64,000 nt of DNA from Siphonodentalium dalli (Eukaryota; Mollusca; Scaphopoda; Gadilida; Siphonodentaliidae), in contig CP136066.1 in the NCBI GenBank assembly GCA_032622095.1, positions 42,547,835 to 42,611,834 of the forward strand, given 5' to 3'. Shown here one piece after another: positions 11,382 to 21,540 of this stretch. A program made the translations under genes and the position numbers. The notes below the pieces were generated by a model. That model did no database searches. It saw only the letters and a list, made by a program, of their open reading frames with translations, and was not told where the DNA came from. Position 1 is the stretch's first letter; every line of letters starts with the position of its first letter.

Positions 11382-11878
11382 AGCCTTGAAATAGGGTGTC
11401 TGTCATTTGCAGAATGAGGTCCCCAGAGGGTGAATTTAGTGATGCTACCATCACCAAATTCACCCTCTGGGGACCTCATTCTGCTTACACATCAGCAGAA
11501 TGAGGTTCCCAGAGGGTGAATTTAGTGATGCTACTCCATTCAGCGGGCTAGCATCAACAAAATCAACCTCTGGTAACCTCATTCTGCATAAGCCTCATCT
11601 TCTGGGAAGTATCTATAGTCTTAAATTAACATTGTTTTAGTTACTTTTTCCCTTCTCTTCCAGTTTCTGTATCCCCTAATTTGCAGAAGATAAAATTAAT
11701 AACCTCAACTGGGGAACTTCAATCTGATCCTAGGTCTCCCATAGCAGTTCAGGCCTAAACAGAATGAGGTTCCCAGAAGGTGAATTTGGTGATGATACCC
11801 CACCACGTGGGATAGCACCACTAAATTCACCCTCTGGGGACCTCATTCTGCAAATGTCAGACACACTATTTCCAGGCT
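11382..11878. mobile_element. MITE B, composite copy
   Basis: It starts AAGCCTTGAAATAGGGTGTC and ends ACACACTATTTCCAGGC. It contains several GAATGAGGT palindromes and the longer internal segment at about 11600-11760, and sits just upstream of exon w24. Confidence 0.75.
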
Positions 11879-11886
11879 GTATAAAC

Positions 11887-11975
11887 ATATTTAAACTTCA
11901 AATAATCGACTAAATCCTGAAAAATTACCCATATTTCTGCTGTGGTTAAGGAGTCGATTGTTTAGAGCATTACTG
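11887..11975. mobile_element. Mariner-type MITE C, decayed half
   Basis: TAATCGACTAAATCCTGAAA then CTGCTGTGGTTAAGGAGTCG and GAGCATTACTG followed by TA. Only the right part and a short left part remain. Its end is about 15 nt inside the intron from the w23 donor. Confidence 0.75.
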
Positions 11976-11991
11976 TATGTGAGTGACTTAC

Positions 11992-12125
11992 ATTTTGCAT
12001 AATTTCTGCGCTCCATGAATTGAAACAGCAAAGAGACCTATATGATCCTTGAGTCCTGATTCCTGTGGTGCGATGTAGTCAGATAGACAGAGGTATGGTT
12101 CATTGGAATGTACGTCTTTTTCAGC
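11992..12125 (-). CDS. MTR: MTR exon w23: AdoMet domain, CLSDYIAP
   Basis: Window residues 861-905. PYLCLSDYIAP then DHIGLFAVSIHGAQKLCK. The acceptor is TTGGCAG and the donor AAAT|GTAAGT, phase 2. The end of a mariner-type MITE lies about 15 nt into the intron after this donor. Confidence 0.96.
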
Positions 12126-12215
12126 CTGCCAAAACAAAAGGTGAAAAAGGGTCTATAATTGGTTAAACAATTTGTGGGGAAAGATGATATAAGATGATGT
12201 ATTGATGTAAACTTA

Positions 12216-15200
12216 TAGTCTGGTCGATAAAAGGTTTGACCTAGAAAAAAACTTGGACTAAAATCCGCATTTTCTGTAATTCAAGATGGCGTCCAAGATG
12301 GCTGCCATTTTCCTATAAGTCAGCTTGATGCAATTAGAGTGAGAACATTTTGTCATATGTATACGCATGTATACATTTTTGTGAAGTTAAGACATAACGC
12401 TACCTTTAACCACCAAAATTGGAACTCCCCGTCCAAGATGACCACCAAAATGGCGACCGGAAGTGGAATTTTTACGTTTTTTACTAACATCTTTAAGATA
12501 AGTTTCTGTGGTTTGGAAATGGTTGAGAATTGTGACTTTATTTTGTATTTATCATGTTAACTGACCATTGGAGCAATGAAATAAGCTGTTCATGGGGTCC
12601 GCACCCCTTCCGATCACTCAATTATTCGATTTTACAAAACACGATATAACATTTCACAAAAGATCCCCATTGGGATTCTAGTCATATTTCACCAAGAAGT
12701 GGGAAGAACTGTGCAATGTAAGTGATGCATTCTATATCTTATTTATATTCAAACTCAATGGTACCAAAATTGTCACTTTGGCTCAAAGTGGCTGCCAAAA
12801 TGGCCACCAAAATATGGAAAATGGTAATTATTATCCCAGTGCCATGCAACTGCTTACAAGTTGTGGTGATGCATACAATTGACTATTCTGTCTTATATAG
12901 CTTGACTACTAACATTTCTGATACATCTTGGGTATTTGTTACTATTTTAACCACTGAAGTTACCAGAATTATTCGAAATTTTCTGTCACAAACCTGATAT
13001 CAAAATCAAAATATCGCTGTTCAGGTTTGAGCCATTTTTAAAATGTAAAATGGAACTATGTTTGGTATCAAAGATGTTTATTGTTCTGATATGTGTGACA
13101 TGTGTCACACTGAGGTGTTTTAGAACAAATTACTCAAGATGGCATCCAAAATGGGAACCAAATTTGGTAAATATTATTATATACATATGTGTATATACGT
13201 GGTGTATATGTAAACATAATCAATTGCGACTCATGTGTTACTTAATCAACTAAATGTCCCGGTACCCTATGAGGCATGACAAGTTCATTTTGAGGAATGC
13301 AATATGGATTTTGCCAAAAACTTCCTTGTTTTTGAACGGAAATGGGCAGAACATTCAAACAGAACTGAGAGGGATCATATTATGTGGCCATTAGCATCAA
13401 CATTGATCAACTTAATACAGTGTGTATGTCTGATGACTGTATGGTCATAGGCGAGGTGAGTAGGTACACATGGAGTTATTGTATTCATGAATGATGTGAA
13501 AAGTTATACAATGTGTGATGTGACCATATGGTCATGGATGCGGTGTCCATGGTGAGATGTATAGGTATATAATGAGTAGCTGTATGGTCATGTGTGAGGT
13601 GAACATGTTTACAGTGATTGGCTGTCTGGGCATAACGAGAGCAGCTACACTGTCCTGTATGTATATATATGGAGTGACTGTGTGGTCAGGGGTGGGCTGT
13701 ATAGGTGTACATTGGGTGGCTGTATTGTCATGGGTGGGTGTATATGTATACATATGTTGGATGTATGATAATGGATGGGTGTATGGATAAATAGGGTGTG
13801 GTTGTATGGTTATGCGCAATGTGTATATGTGTACATGGAATGACTGCACGGTCATTGTTGAAGTGTATATGCATACCTGGAGTACACTTTGATGGCCATT
13901 GGCAGCTAGTCTATATAGAGAGTGACCTCATGGTGGTGTGTGGAATATATATGTTTATATGTAGGGCCTATTGTATTGTCATTGGTGGTGTGTACAAGTA
14001 TACAGTGAATAGCTGAATGCTCATGGAGAGGGTGTATACGTATACAGCCAGTGGCTGAATTGTCACGGTTGAGCTGTATATGCAATTCTGTACGAATGAC
14101 CATGTGTGCGGGTATTGGTATATCTAGAAGGGCTGTATGGCCATTGATGAGGTATATATATACACCTGGAGTGATGCTGTGGTCATGGGCGAGGTGTATA
14201 TGTATATCATGAGTGACTATATGGCCATGGCACGGCCAATATGTATATAGGGATTGACAGTATGGCAAAATTAATGGTGGGGGTGAATTGATATACACAG
14301 AGTGACTATGATCACGAATGTGGTTTATGCGTATACAGCAACAGGCTGAATTGTCATGGGTCAGGTGTATATGCAAGTCTGGAGTGTATGAATGGCCGTG
14401 TGTGCGGTACGGGACATTGATATATCTAGAAGGGCTTTAAGGCCATTGAGAGGTATGTGTATATACCTGGAGTGACTCTATGGTTTTGGGTTGGGTGTAT
14501 ATGTATATCTTTAGTGGCTATATGGCCACGGGTGTCACAAATATGTATATATACAGGGAGTGAGACTGTATGGCCACTGGTGAGGCAAATAGATATACAA
14601 GAAGTGATGTATTATCATGGATGTAGCGAACAGGTATAACAGGAGTGACTGTATGGTCATCGGTGGGGTGTATATGTATATCTTTAGTGGCTATATAACT
14701 ATGCATGTGGCAAATAAATATACATGGAGTGAATGTATGGCCTATGGTGAGGCGAATAGGTATACAAGAGGTTACTTTATGTTCATGTATGTAGTGGATA
14801 TGTATACAGGTCGTGTGAGGTGTAGGAGTATACCAGGTGTGACTCTGCATGGTTATTCACGGCTATAGGGCCATGCGTTGGTGTATGGGTAAACCCAAGT
14901 GTGGCTGTATGGTAATGGGTGAGGTGTATGTCTATACACTGAGTGGCACATGGTCATTTATGTGGTGTTCATGTATATATGGAGTGACTGCATGCTCATG
15001 TGTGATTTGTACTGGTACACCTTTGGGTGACTATCGCTTTCCACAATAACTCAAGGATATGTTAATCGATAGAGGTAATATCAGAGTGTTCTCCACATTA
15101 ATTGCGTTTTATATGCAATGTGAAGAAAACGGTTTTCCTGACAATAGTTTATAAGAACCAATTTTGATGCTAATGGGCCAGAGTAGCCACATAATATGAT

Positions 15201-15895
15201 CCCTTTCAGTTCAGTTTCAACGTTCTGTCCATTTCCGTTAAAAAACATGGACAGAATCCCAAAAGAGGTGTTCCGCTAAATCCATACTGCATCCCTTAAA
15301 ATGAATTTGTCATGCCTCATAAGGTGCTGGGACAACCAGAATATAAGATTTAGTTGTCAGTTGTCAGTTGATTAAGTAGCATGTTTAATAACCAAGTGAG
15401 TCACAATTTGCTACCATTTCGGAACAGCAGAGAATAGTGTTCGGAATATAAACTTTTTACCAAATTTGGTTCAGAATTCTCAACCAGTTCCAAACCACAG
15501 AAATTTATCTTAAAGATGTGAGTAAAAAACGTAAAAATTCCACTTCCGGTCACCATTTTGGTGGCTGGTCACCATTTTGGTGGCCGGTCACCATTTTGGT
15601 GGCCATCTTGGACTGGGAGTTCCAATTTTGGCACATAAAGGTGGCGTTATATCTTAGCTTCACAAAAATGTATACATATGACAAGATGTTCTCACTATAA
15701 TTGCATCAAGCTGATATATAGGAAAATGGCAGCCATCTTGGACGCCATCTTGAATTACAGAAAATGCTCAAAGCGGATTTTAGCGGATTTTGGATATGTT
15801 ATAGAGGAGAGCTTCCTCTTCAAAATGGTATAAAAACAACTTAGTCCAAATTTTTTATAGGTTGACCCTAAAATTTGAGTTTATCGACCAGACTA
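12216..15895. mobile_element. Foldback element with ~0.7-1.2 kb inverted arms
   Basis: It begins TAGTCTGGTCGATAAA and ends TTTATCGACCAGACTA. The right arm (about 15150-15895) is complementary to most of the left arm (12216-13410). The left arm has about 550 extra bases (12560-13120). Both arms share CCAAGATGGC...CATCTTGGAC stretches. The core is a satellite. ORFs here have no recognisable product. Confidence 0.8.
13420..15045 (+). repeat. ~42-bp minisatellite core of the foldback element
   Basis: About 38 diverged units of the form TGTATATGTATACATGGAGT GACTGTATGGTCATGGGTGA GG. The TATAC/GTATA palindrome recurs in nearly every unit. It generates many short ORFs on both strands (tyrosine/isoleucine-rich) that are not genes. 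Confidence 0.85.
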
Positions 15896-16023
15896 TTAGG
15901 TAATAAAAGATTCAATATATTTATGTTTTTTTTACTGTAAGAAAACTTTGTGAATTCAAAAATTTTGCTGAAATCTTATCTCAATCAAAACCTGTGACCG
16001 TATTGACTCTGTTGTTTATTATT

Positions 16024-16440
16024 AATGGTACTCAATCTGATTCGATGGTCCCCATATAATCAGATTCCAACAACAACATTTTTAGAAAAACCGCTTCAGT
16101 TATCAGAATCGATTAATTGCTAAAAAATGATGCTAACCAATGTCATCTATAGTATAAAATTGCCGAAACATCAACATGTTGTTCGACAAAATTATGCCTT
16201 ATTATCAACACAAAGCCTCTTGATTTTAGAGTTATCCATCTTCATCCCCATTTTGGTCCCGAGACCATCAGCTCATCAACTAATAAGTCTGGATGGTGAA
16301 AAATAATAGATTTCAAAAATCGATATCTAATAACTCTGAGCTTTGATATGTGGGTTCCTTGACTCGAATCAAATATTTTTAACCCCCGAATCCAAATAAA
16401 TAGTAATTGAAGGGCGCTTAATTGGATTATGCATCTTTAA
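16024..16440 (+). repeat. Interspersed element F, copy 3
   Basis: Same orientation as 1073-1495, from GGTACTCAATCTGATTCG to TTAATTGGATTATGCATC. Confidence 0.7.
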
Positions 16441-16776
16441 TGCTTAAAAACTTAAATAATTTATGTCGAACTATCATATTGCACTATTGCTCAGCGCAGA
16501 CAATCAAGTACTGCAGGGTGGACAAAGGAGTACACCAGTTCAAAGAGGCGAGAACAACGATAGAGTATTTATCGCTAACAATGAGTAAAAATGAGTTCAA
16601 AGCTTTATACGATCAGAATGGATTATCTTCACACAAATAGTAATTTTGGGGCTCATGTTTGTCCAACATCAAAAGAAAGCAAGCCGTATATAGCATGTCT
16701 CTGATTTCAAAACAAATATCTTGTTTCTATTATTACTGGAAACTGGCTAATTAGAATTAAAACAAAATTAGATTCT

Positions 16777-16899
16777 TTAACCCTTTCAGTGCCAAGTCTG
16801 ACTTTTGAATGTATCACATTATTATAATCAATAAATTTGAAAAATGATCAAGGAAATATGGGTTGATACAAAAGTCGGACTTGGCACTCAAAGGGTTAA
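16777..16899. mobile_element. TTAA MITE, deleted palindrome
   Basis: TTAACCCTTTCAGTGCCAAG to CTTGGCACTCAAAGGGTTAA, lacking most of the left arm found at 2167 and 48637. It ends 29 bp from the w22 donor. Confidence 0.8.
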
Positions 16900-16928
16900 A
16901 TCCTTTGACACTCGTCCTTTGAACTGAC

Positions 16929-17110
16929 CTGCTGCCGAATTCCATGTAATATCGCTTTATTCTGGCCATTCTCATCAAAGACTATGATGTCATCACCGCT
17001 ACTGTTTGCTGCATAGAACGCCACACATCCTCGTGCTGTGAGGCTGCCATTGGTTATCACAGTCTGTAGCATCTTCTGGGCGTCATTGTAGAGTTTCTTA
17101 GCCTCGGCAC
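16929..17110 (-). CDS. MTR: MTR exon w22: AdoMet domain middle
   Basis: Window residues 800-860, AEAKKLYNDAQKML, then LTARGCVAFYAANSSGDDI and LHGIRQQ. It follows the usual pattern ARGV.GFWPA.S..DDI, then a variable loop, then F.GLRQQ. The acceptor is CTCCAG and the donor CAG|GTCAGT. A TTAA element starts 29 bp beyond the donor. Confidence 0.96.
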
Positions 17111-17158
17111 CTGGAGCACAGATGACAAAGCAGTCAGAAGATCTACCACACAGAGCCA

Positions 17159-17515
17159 AGCCTTGGAATAGTGGCTGTCATTTGCAGAATGAGATCCCCA
17201 AATGGTTAATTTAGTTACGCTATCCCGCAAAGCAGGCAAGCATCACCAAGTTCACCCTCTGGGAACCTCATTCTGCTGTAGCCTCAACTGTTATGGGAGA
17301 CCTAGGATAAAAACTGAACAGAATGGAAAAAGTAACTAAAAACAATGTTAATTTGAGATTATAGATAGTTCCCAGAAGATGAGGCCTATTCACAATGAGG
17401 TTCCCAGAGGGTGAATTTGGTAATTCTAGACTGCTGTGTGGGATAGCATCACTTAATTTACCCTCTGGGGACCTCATTCTGCAAATGATAGACACACTAT
17501 TTTCAGCCTTGCTAC
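17159..17515. mobile_element. MITE B pair flanking internal segment
   Basis: Palindromic B modules at 17185-17275 and 17390-17490 with the longer-form internal part between them. It starts 48 bp upstream of exon w22. Confidence 0.7.
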
Positions 17516-17693
17516 TGTTTAACCTGTTCAATACTGAACGGATTCTCCCATTCAGTTATAAAAGTATACATTGGAACGGTCTATTATTCATTTGGAGAAG
17601 TGTCCAATGGGCAGAGAGCAGATGGCAGCATGACGAAAAGATTATACAAGTGCAGAAGTATTCATATTTTTAGCGCGAAATGTTCAGATAATA

Positions 17694-18052
17694 AGCTCCG
17701 TGGTCCAGTGGTCAGCATGTCAGAATTGTCTTCGATACCAACACATTGAGATGAGATCGCAACAGTGGCTTAGTGGGATTTAACAACATGTGACTGTACG
17801 TGGTTAAAATCTCTCACCAAGTTGTGACCCTTGGGCAAGGTCACTTCTACTGTGCTTGCTTTGTCATACCTCGATGAGAAATGGGGACCTGGTTTGTTGG
17901 TTAAGTGTAGGGCGCTCTAGTGAAGCCCTTATAAAATGGCAGCAGGCATAAGACTCGGCATTACTCAACAGCTGGGGTAATAATGTGAAGCACATAGGGC
18001 CCCGTATGTTAGAGAGATTCGCATTATATAAACACCATTATTATTATTTTAG
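17694..18052 (+). mobile_element. tRNA-derived SINE, type 2
   Basis: A tRNA-like head (GCTCCGTGGTCCAGTGGTCA), a central CCTTGGGCAAGGTCACTT region and a tail TATATAAACACCATTATTAT. This architecture is widespread in marine animal SINEs. No flanking duplication identified. Confidence 0.65.
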
Positions 18053-18164
18053 TCACAGGATGTGACATACTGTGAATGTTTTGATTTCATCAGCATCAAT
18101 TTTCGTGGTTTCTTACAAAAAGGCTTTTTCATGGGGACATGAATTCGTGGATCAGATATCATAT

Positions 18165-18428
18165 TTGTGACCCGCCATATCAAATCCAGTCGGAAGTCGG
18201 GATTTTTTTACCCTGTGCCAATGCATTCTCTTATATATGCGAGTCGACCATAGGTCGCCTCGCTTATATAAGAGAATGCATTGGCCTAACAAATTTTTAC
18301 AATTTTAATAATTTTTTCTTGTATTCTTTAACAATTTTATAATTTTACCCATACAGAGCCCCAGACAAACATGAGCAGACGACACTCTTCTATGTGCTGC
18401 TATATATGTGTGGGGCTCCCTGCAGGGT
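18165..18428. mobile_element. Hairpin-bearing MITE, GACCCGCC shell, copy 1
   Basis: GTGACCCGCCATATCAAATC, then TCGGGATTTTTTTACCCTGT, the hairpin module (18213-18285), then AGAGCCCCAGACAAACATGA and a GGGGCTCCCTGCAGGGT end. It is nearly identical to 23964-24226. 18430-18770 holds nothing else recognised. Confidence 0.75.
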
Positions 18429-18773
18429 TGATATCTGTGCCAAATTAAAAAAAATTTACCAGAAAATGATGAATACAGGCTCGGACCAAGTTCCGGATGG
18501 ACGGCTAGAAGATGGACTCTACGACAGACGCATGCAGACTAGGGTCATTACTATAGTCCTCCAAAGGATTAATTGATTGGAAAGTGGATTAAGCAATAAG
18601 CCCAAGGGCTTCTATTGAGTTTGCTGTTCTTTTAATTTGATAATGGCATTTTATATAACATTTCATCTCGTCTTCCGTGTTTTCTCCCACCCGTTTTCGA
18701 TCTTTTATATTGATATTTACTCTACCAAATCAGTCAATTCTTTCGTATATTAATTTGTGGTCAACAAATAGAA

Positions 18774-19152
18774 GCCTGCAAACAGTGTGTCTGTCATTTG
18801 CAGAATGAGGTCCCCAGGTGCTCCATCCCACACAGTGGGCTAGCGTAACCAAATTTACCCTCTGGGAACCTCATTCTGCTAAGGCATCAACTGCCATGGG
18901 AGACCTCGGATCAGATTGAAGTTCCCCAATTGAAGTTGGTGATGTTCACCAATTTGCCACATCTATTATGCATTTTATCTTCTGCAAATATGGGGATATA
19001 GAAACTTCCCAGAAAGGAAAAAGTAACTAAAACAATGTTATTTTGAGACTATCGATACTTCCTAGAAGATGAAACCTAAGCAAAATGAGGTCCACCAGAA
19101 GGTGAATTTGGTGATGCTAACCCACTGGGGACCTCATTCTGCAAATGACAGA
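18774..19152. mobile_element. MITE B, long form, partly deleted
   Basis: GCAGAATGAGGTCCCCAG modules with the internal TTGAAGTTGGTGATGTTCAC segment. It lies 99 bp downstream of the w21 donor. Confidence 0.65.
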
Positions 19153-19250
19153 CCAAAAACAAAAATGGCCAGACAAAATTTGAAGCCAGCGTGAACCCTA
19201 TTAGAGCAGTATGCAGTCACTCAATCAGAAGACAAGAACGAGATACTCAC

Positions 19251-19406
19251 CCACTTGCTTATCATTGAATATTTTCGGGAATCCTCTGTTTGGATATTTC
19301 CCGCGGAGCTGCCAGACGTCGAAGAAAGGTTTCCAGTCTATATAAGGCACGAGTTTTGCTAACTGGTAATTATCAAACCGAGTTATACCCAGCTGTGGTG
19401 GAGCAC
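19251..19406 (-). CDS. MTR: MTR exon w21: AdoMet domain, [18 protein letters not shown]
   Basis: Window residues 748-800. [19 protein letters not shown] and GFPKIFNDK are conserved in the activation domain, which rebinds AdoMet to re-methylate oxidised cobalamin. The acceptor is TATTTCAG and the donor GTGG|GTGAGT. Phase 1 at both ends. Confidence 0.97.
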
Positions 19407-19483
19407 CTGAAATATATAGATATGAGTGTCAAAGCTTCCAACACTTATCATTACTAAATGGATTCTTCACTGAAGATAAACAA

Positions 19484-19742
19484 TTAACCCTTTCATGATG
19501 GGAGCCGCGCTTGTGTAGTATTAAAGATCCTGTGCCAGTGCATTCTCTTATATATGCAATTCTCCCACAGGAACCTCGCATATATAAGAGAATGCACTGG
19601 CTTACAAGGTAAATATTGTTAGGCCAATGTATTCTCTTATATATGCGAGGCCCCCAATGGAAGACTCGCATATATAAGAGAATGATGCATTGGCACAGGG
19701 TTTTTGCAAAATGTCAGGATGCTCCATGCATGAAAGGGTTAA
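19484..19742. mobile_element. TTAA MITE, GATGGGAG shell, two hairpins
   Basis: TTAACCCTTTCATGATGG to CATGAAAGGGTTAA, with hairpins at 19533-19608 and 19620-19696. Upstream of exon w21. Confidence 0.8.
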
Positions 19743-19762
19743 ATGTGTCATATTTGTCTTTG

Positions 19763-19934
19763 TTAACCCTTTCAGTACCAAGTCCGATTTTTGTATCAAC
19801 CCATATACCCTGTGCCAATGCATTCTCTTATATATGCGAGTCGACCTAATGCATTGGCCTAACAATTTTTCATCATTTGTTATTATTTTTTACAATTTTA
19901 ATAATTGTTTCTTATATTCTTTAAAAAGGGTTAA
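19763..19934. mobile_element. TTAA MITE, TGCCA shell, right end degenerate
   Basis: TTAACCCTTTCAGTACCAAG, then a hairpin truncated in its loop (19808-19862), then an AT-rich tail ending AAAGGGTTAA. The stretch 19965-20940 is AT-rich intron with nothing recognised. Confidence 0.65.
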
Positions 19935-20954
19935 CAACAGATTTCCAGAAATTAATATATAAATCAGTATAAATCCTGAAGAAATGATGAATGTTGCGAT
20001 GAGATCATCAAAGCAAGTATTTGTGTTCTCAGGCAATTACCGGTAGAACTCAATTTTAAGATGAGGGAGGGAGAGTATTTATTTCTTACTTTTTTTCTCA
20101 AAATCTGGAAAGCATACTCCAGAATTTTTGTTTTATTTTCGTTGCTTAAGACCAATATAACATATTGAAAAAAATGTTTGACAAGCTTTTAAAAGAAAAT
20201 TTTGGTGATGAGGGATGTGCCTGAGAACACAGGAGAACACGGAATTTTTATTTATTCGGCATAAATAACATAATAATACTGTCCTGTAATGGTCAAACGA
20301 TTGCCATCAAATGTAAAATTTGAACGATTTGCAAACATTTTTGGCAAATAAAAATTATGACAACATCAGACAGAGTTTTTGTGATAATTCCCACTGGATT
20401 CTTTTGATTCAGTTATAAACATATAGATTGGAATAGTATATTGTTCATTTGAAAACGAGTTATAAAATTACAAGAGCAGAAAACGTATAAATATTTTCTC
20501 ACCAGTGTTAACCTAACTAACTACATCTAACTAGAACTTTCTCAAAGGTACAAAAAGACAGTCCCATCATTTAAATTTTAGAGAAAACCTGTGCTAAATG
20601 ATCGGTGTGATGGTTTCATAACAAATAATAAACATGTGCTAATATTCATTAGGTACTACATAAATTTTAAAAAGAAACTTGTTTTAAATTGTTATCTGTG
20701 AAGAATATTGGAAGATGCCATTGGTTTTGAAACAAAGTAGTACATTTATGTCACTTTAAATGGCACGGTTCTCCGATAAAAAATTTTGCACAAGTTGGCG
20801 GGATTGCAGGTAATTCAAGAGTACTGGTTGATCCCAGCTAATCAGAATTCTTATTGAACCCAATTTGAAGGGTGGCTGTAATTATTTCAATGTTAAAAGG
20901 CCCAAAAACAATGAGTTAGCATGTTACAACGTAGCAGTTTCATGTTACAACGTA

Positions 20955-21120
20955 CAGTAATGCCCAAAGTAATTGACCCCTTAACCACAACAGAATTATG
21001 GGTAATTTTTCAGGGGAGAGCTTTCCGATGAATGGCAACAAGCCATATTTCCGACTAAATCCCGAAAAGTTACCCATAATTCCGCTGTGGTTATGGAGTC
21101 GATTATTTAGGGCATTACTG
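20955..21120. mobile_element. Mariner-type MITE C next to a splice donor
   Basis: CAGTAATGCCCAAAGTAATT to GGGCATTACTG, flanked by TA. Its right end lies at intron position +6/+7 of the GC donor of exon w20. Confidence 0.88.
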
Positions 21121-21127
21121 TACATGC

Positions 21128-21203
21128 CTGGTGGTGTCTCTGTATTCCAGTCGATGAGTATCTTCTTCTCTCTGGCTTTGTCCAGTGACAAATATTTCCT
21201 ATC
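21128..21203 (-). CDS. MTR: MTR exon w20: AdoMet domain, with GC donor
   Basis: Window residues 723-748, DRKYLSLDKAREKKILIDW. The acceptor is TTGTAG. The required phase 1 end falls at CCAG|GCATGT, a non-canonical GC donor. The nearest GT would give phase 2 and break the frame with exon w21. A TA-flanked MITE begins 6 nt into the intron. Confidence 0.9.
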
Positions 21204-21441
21204 CTACAACATAATATAATTAAAGAGATACAGTTAGCTCGATAACTGAATTTAAAAAAATCAAGATAACAATGATGATGACTAAACTAGAGTAGACAAT
21301 GAGTGTGATGTTAATATAAACTTGTCAAATTTTCGTGGTCATTTTTAATAAATTTTAACTTCTTGCATGATTTTGAATCAAAATCTTGAACTTTTGAGCC
21401 CCCCCCCCATGTTTAGCAGGATAAAATGACAATGCACCAAC

Positions 21442-21540
21442 CTTCAGTGAATCATAGTGTTCCTCACGGATCTCCTCATATTCGTCACTTATATCCTCGA
21501 TGAATTCATCCTTCACGTTAGCGTCTCTCAAGGCAGAACA
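21442..21540 (-). CDS. MTR: MTR exon w19: linker to AdoMet domain, [15 protein letters not shown]
   Basis: Window residues 690-722. [19 protein letters not shown] then [14 protein letters not shown] is the linker into the reactivation domain. The acceptor CTTTCAG|TGTTCTGCC is the nearest of about 36 tandem copies. The authentic exon differs from the array copies (RDA instead of TDG). The donor is AAG|GTTGGT. Confidence 0.96.

Noticed and set aside
13532-14868. Set of 70-156 codon ORFs in the 13.4-15 kb region
   Set aside because: All derive from the 42-bp TATAC-rich satellite and appear on both strands.
21121-21125. GT at intron position +5 as the donor of exon w20
   Set aside because: It would end the exon in phase 2, whereas the next acceptor needs phase 1. 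Only the GC donor keeps the reading frame.
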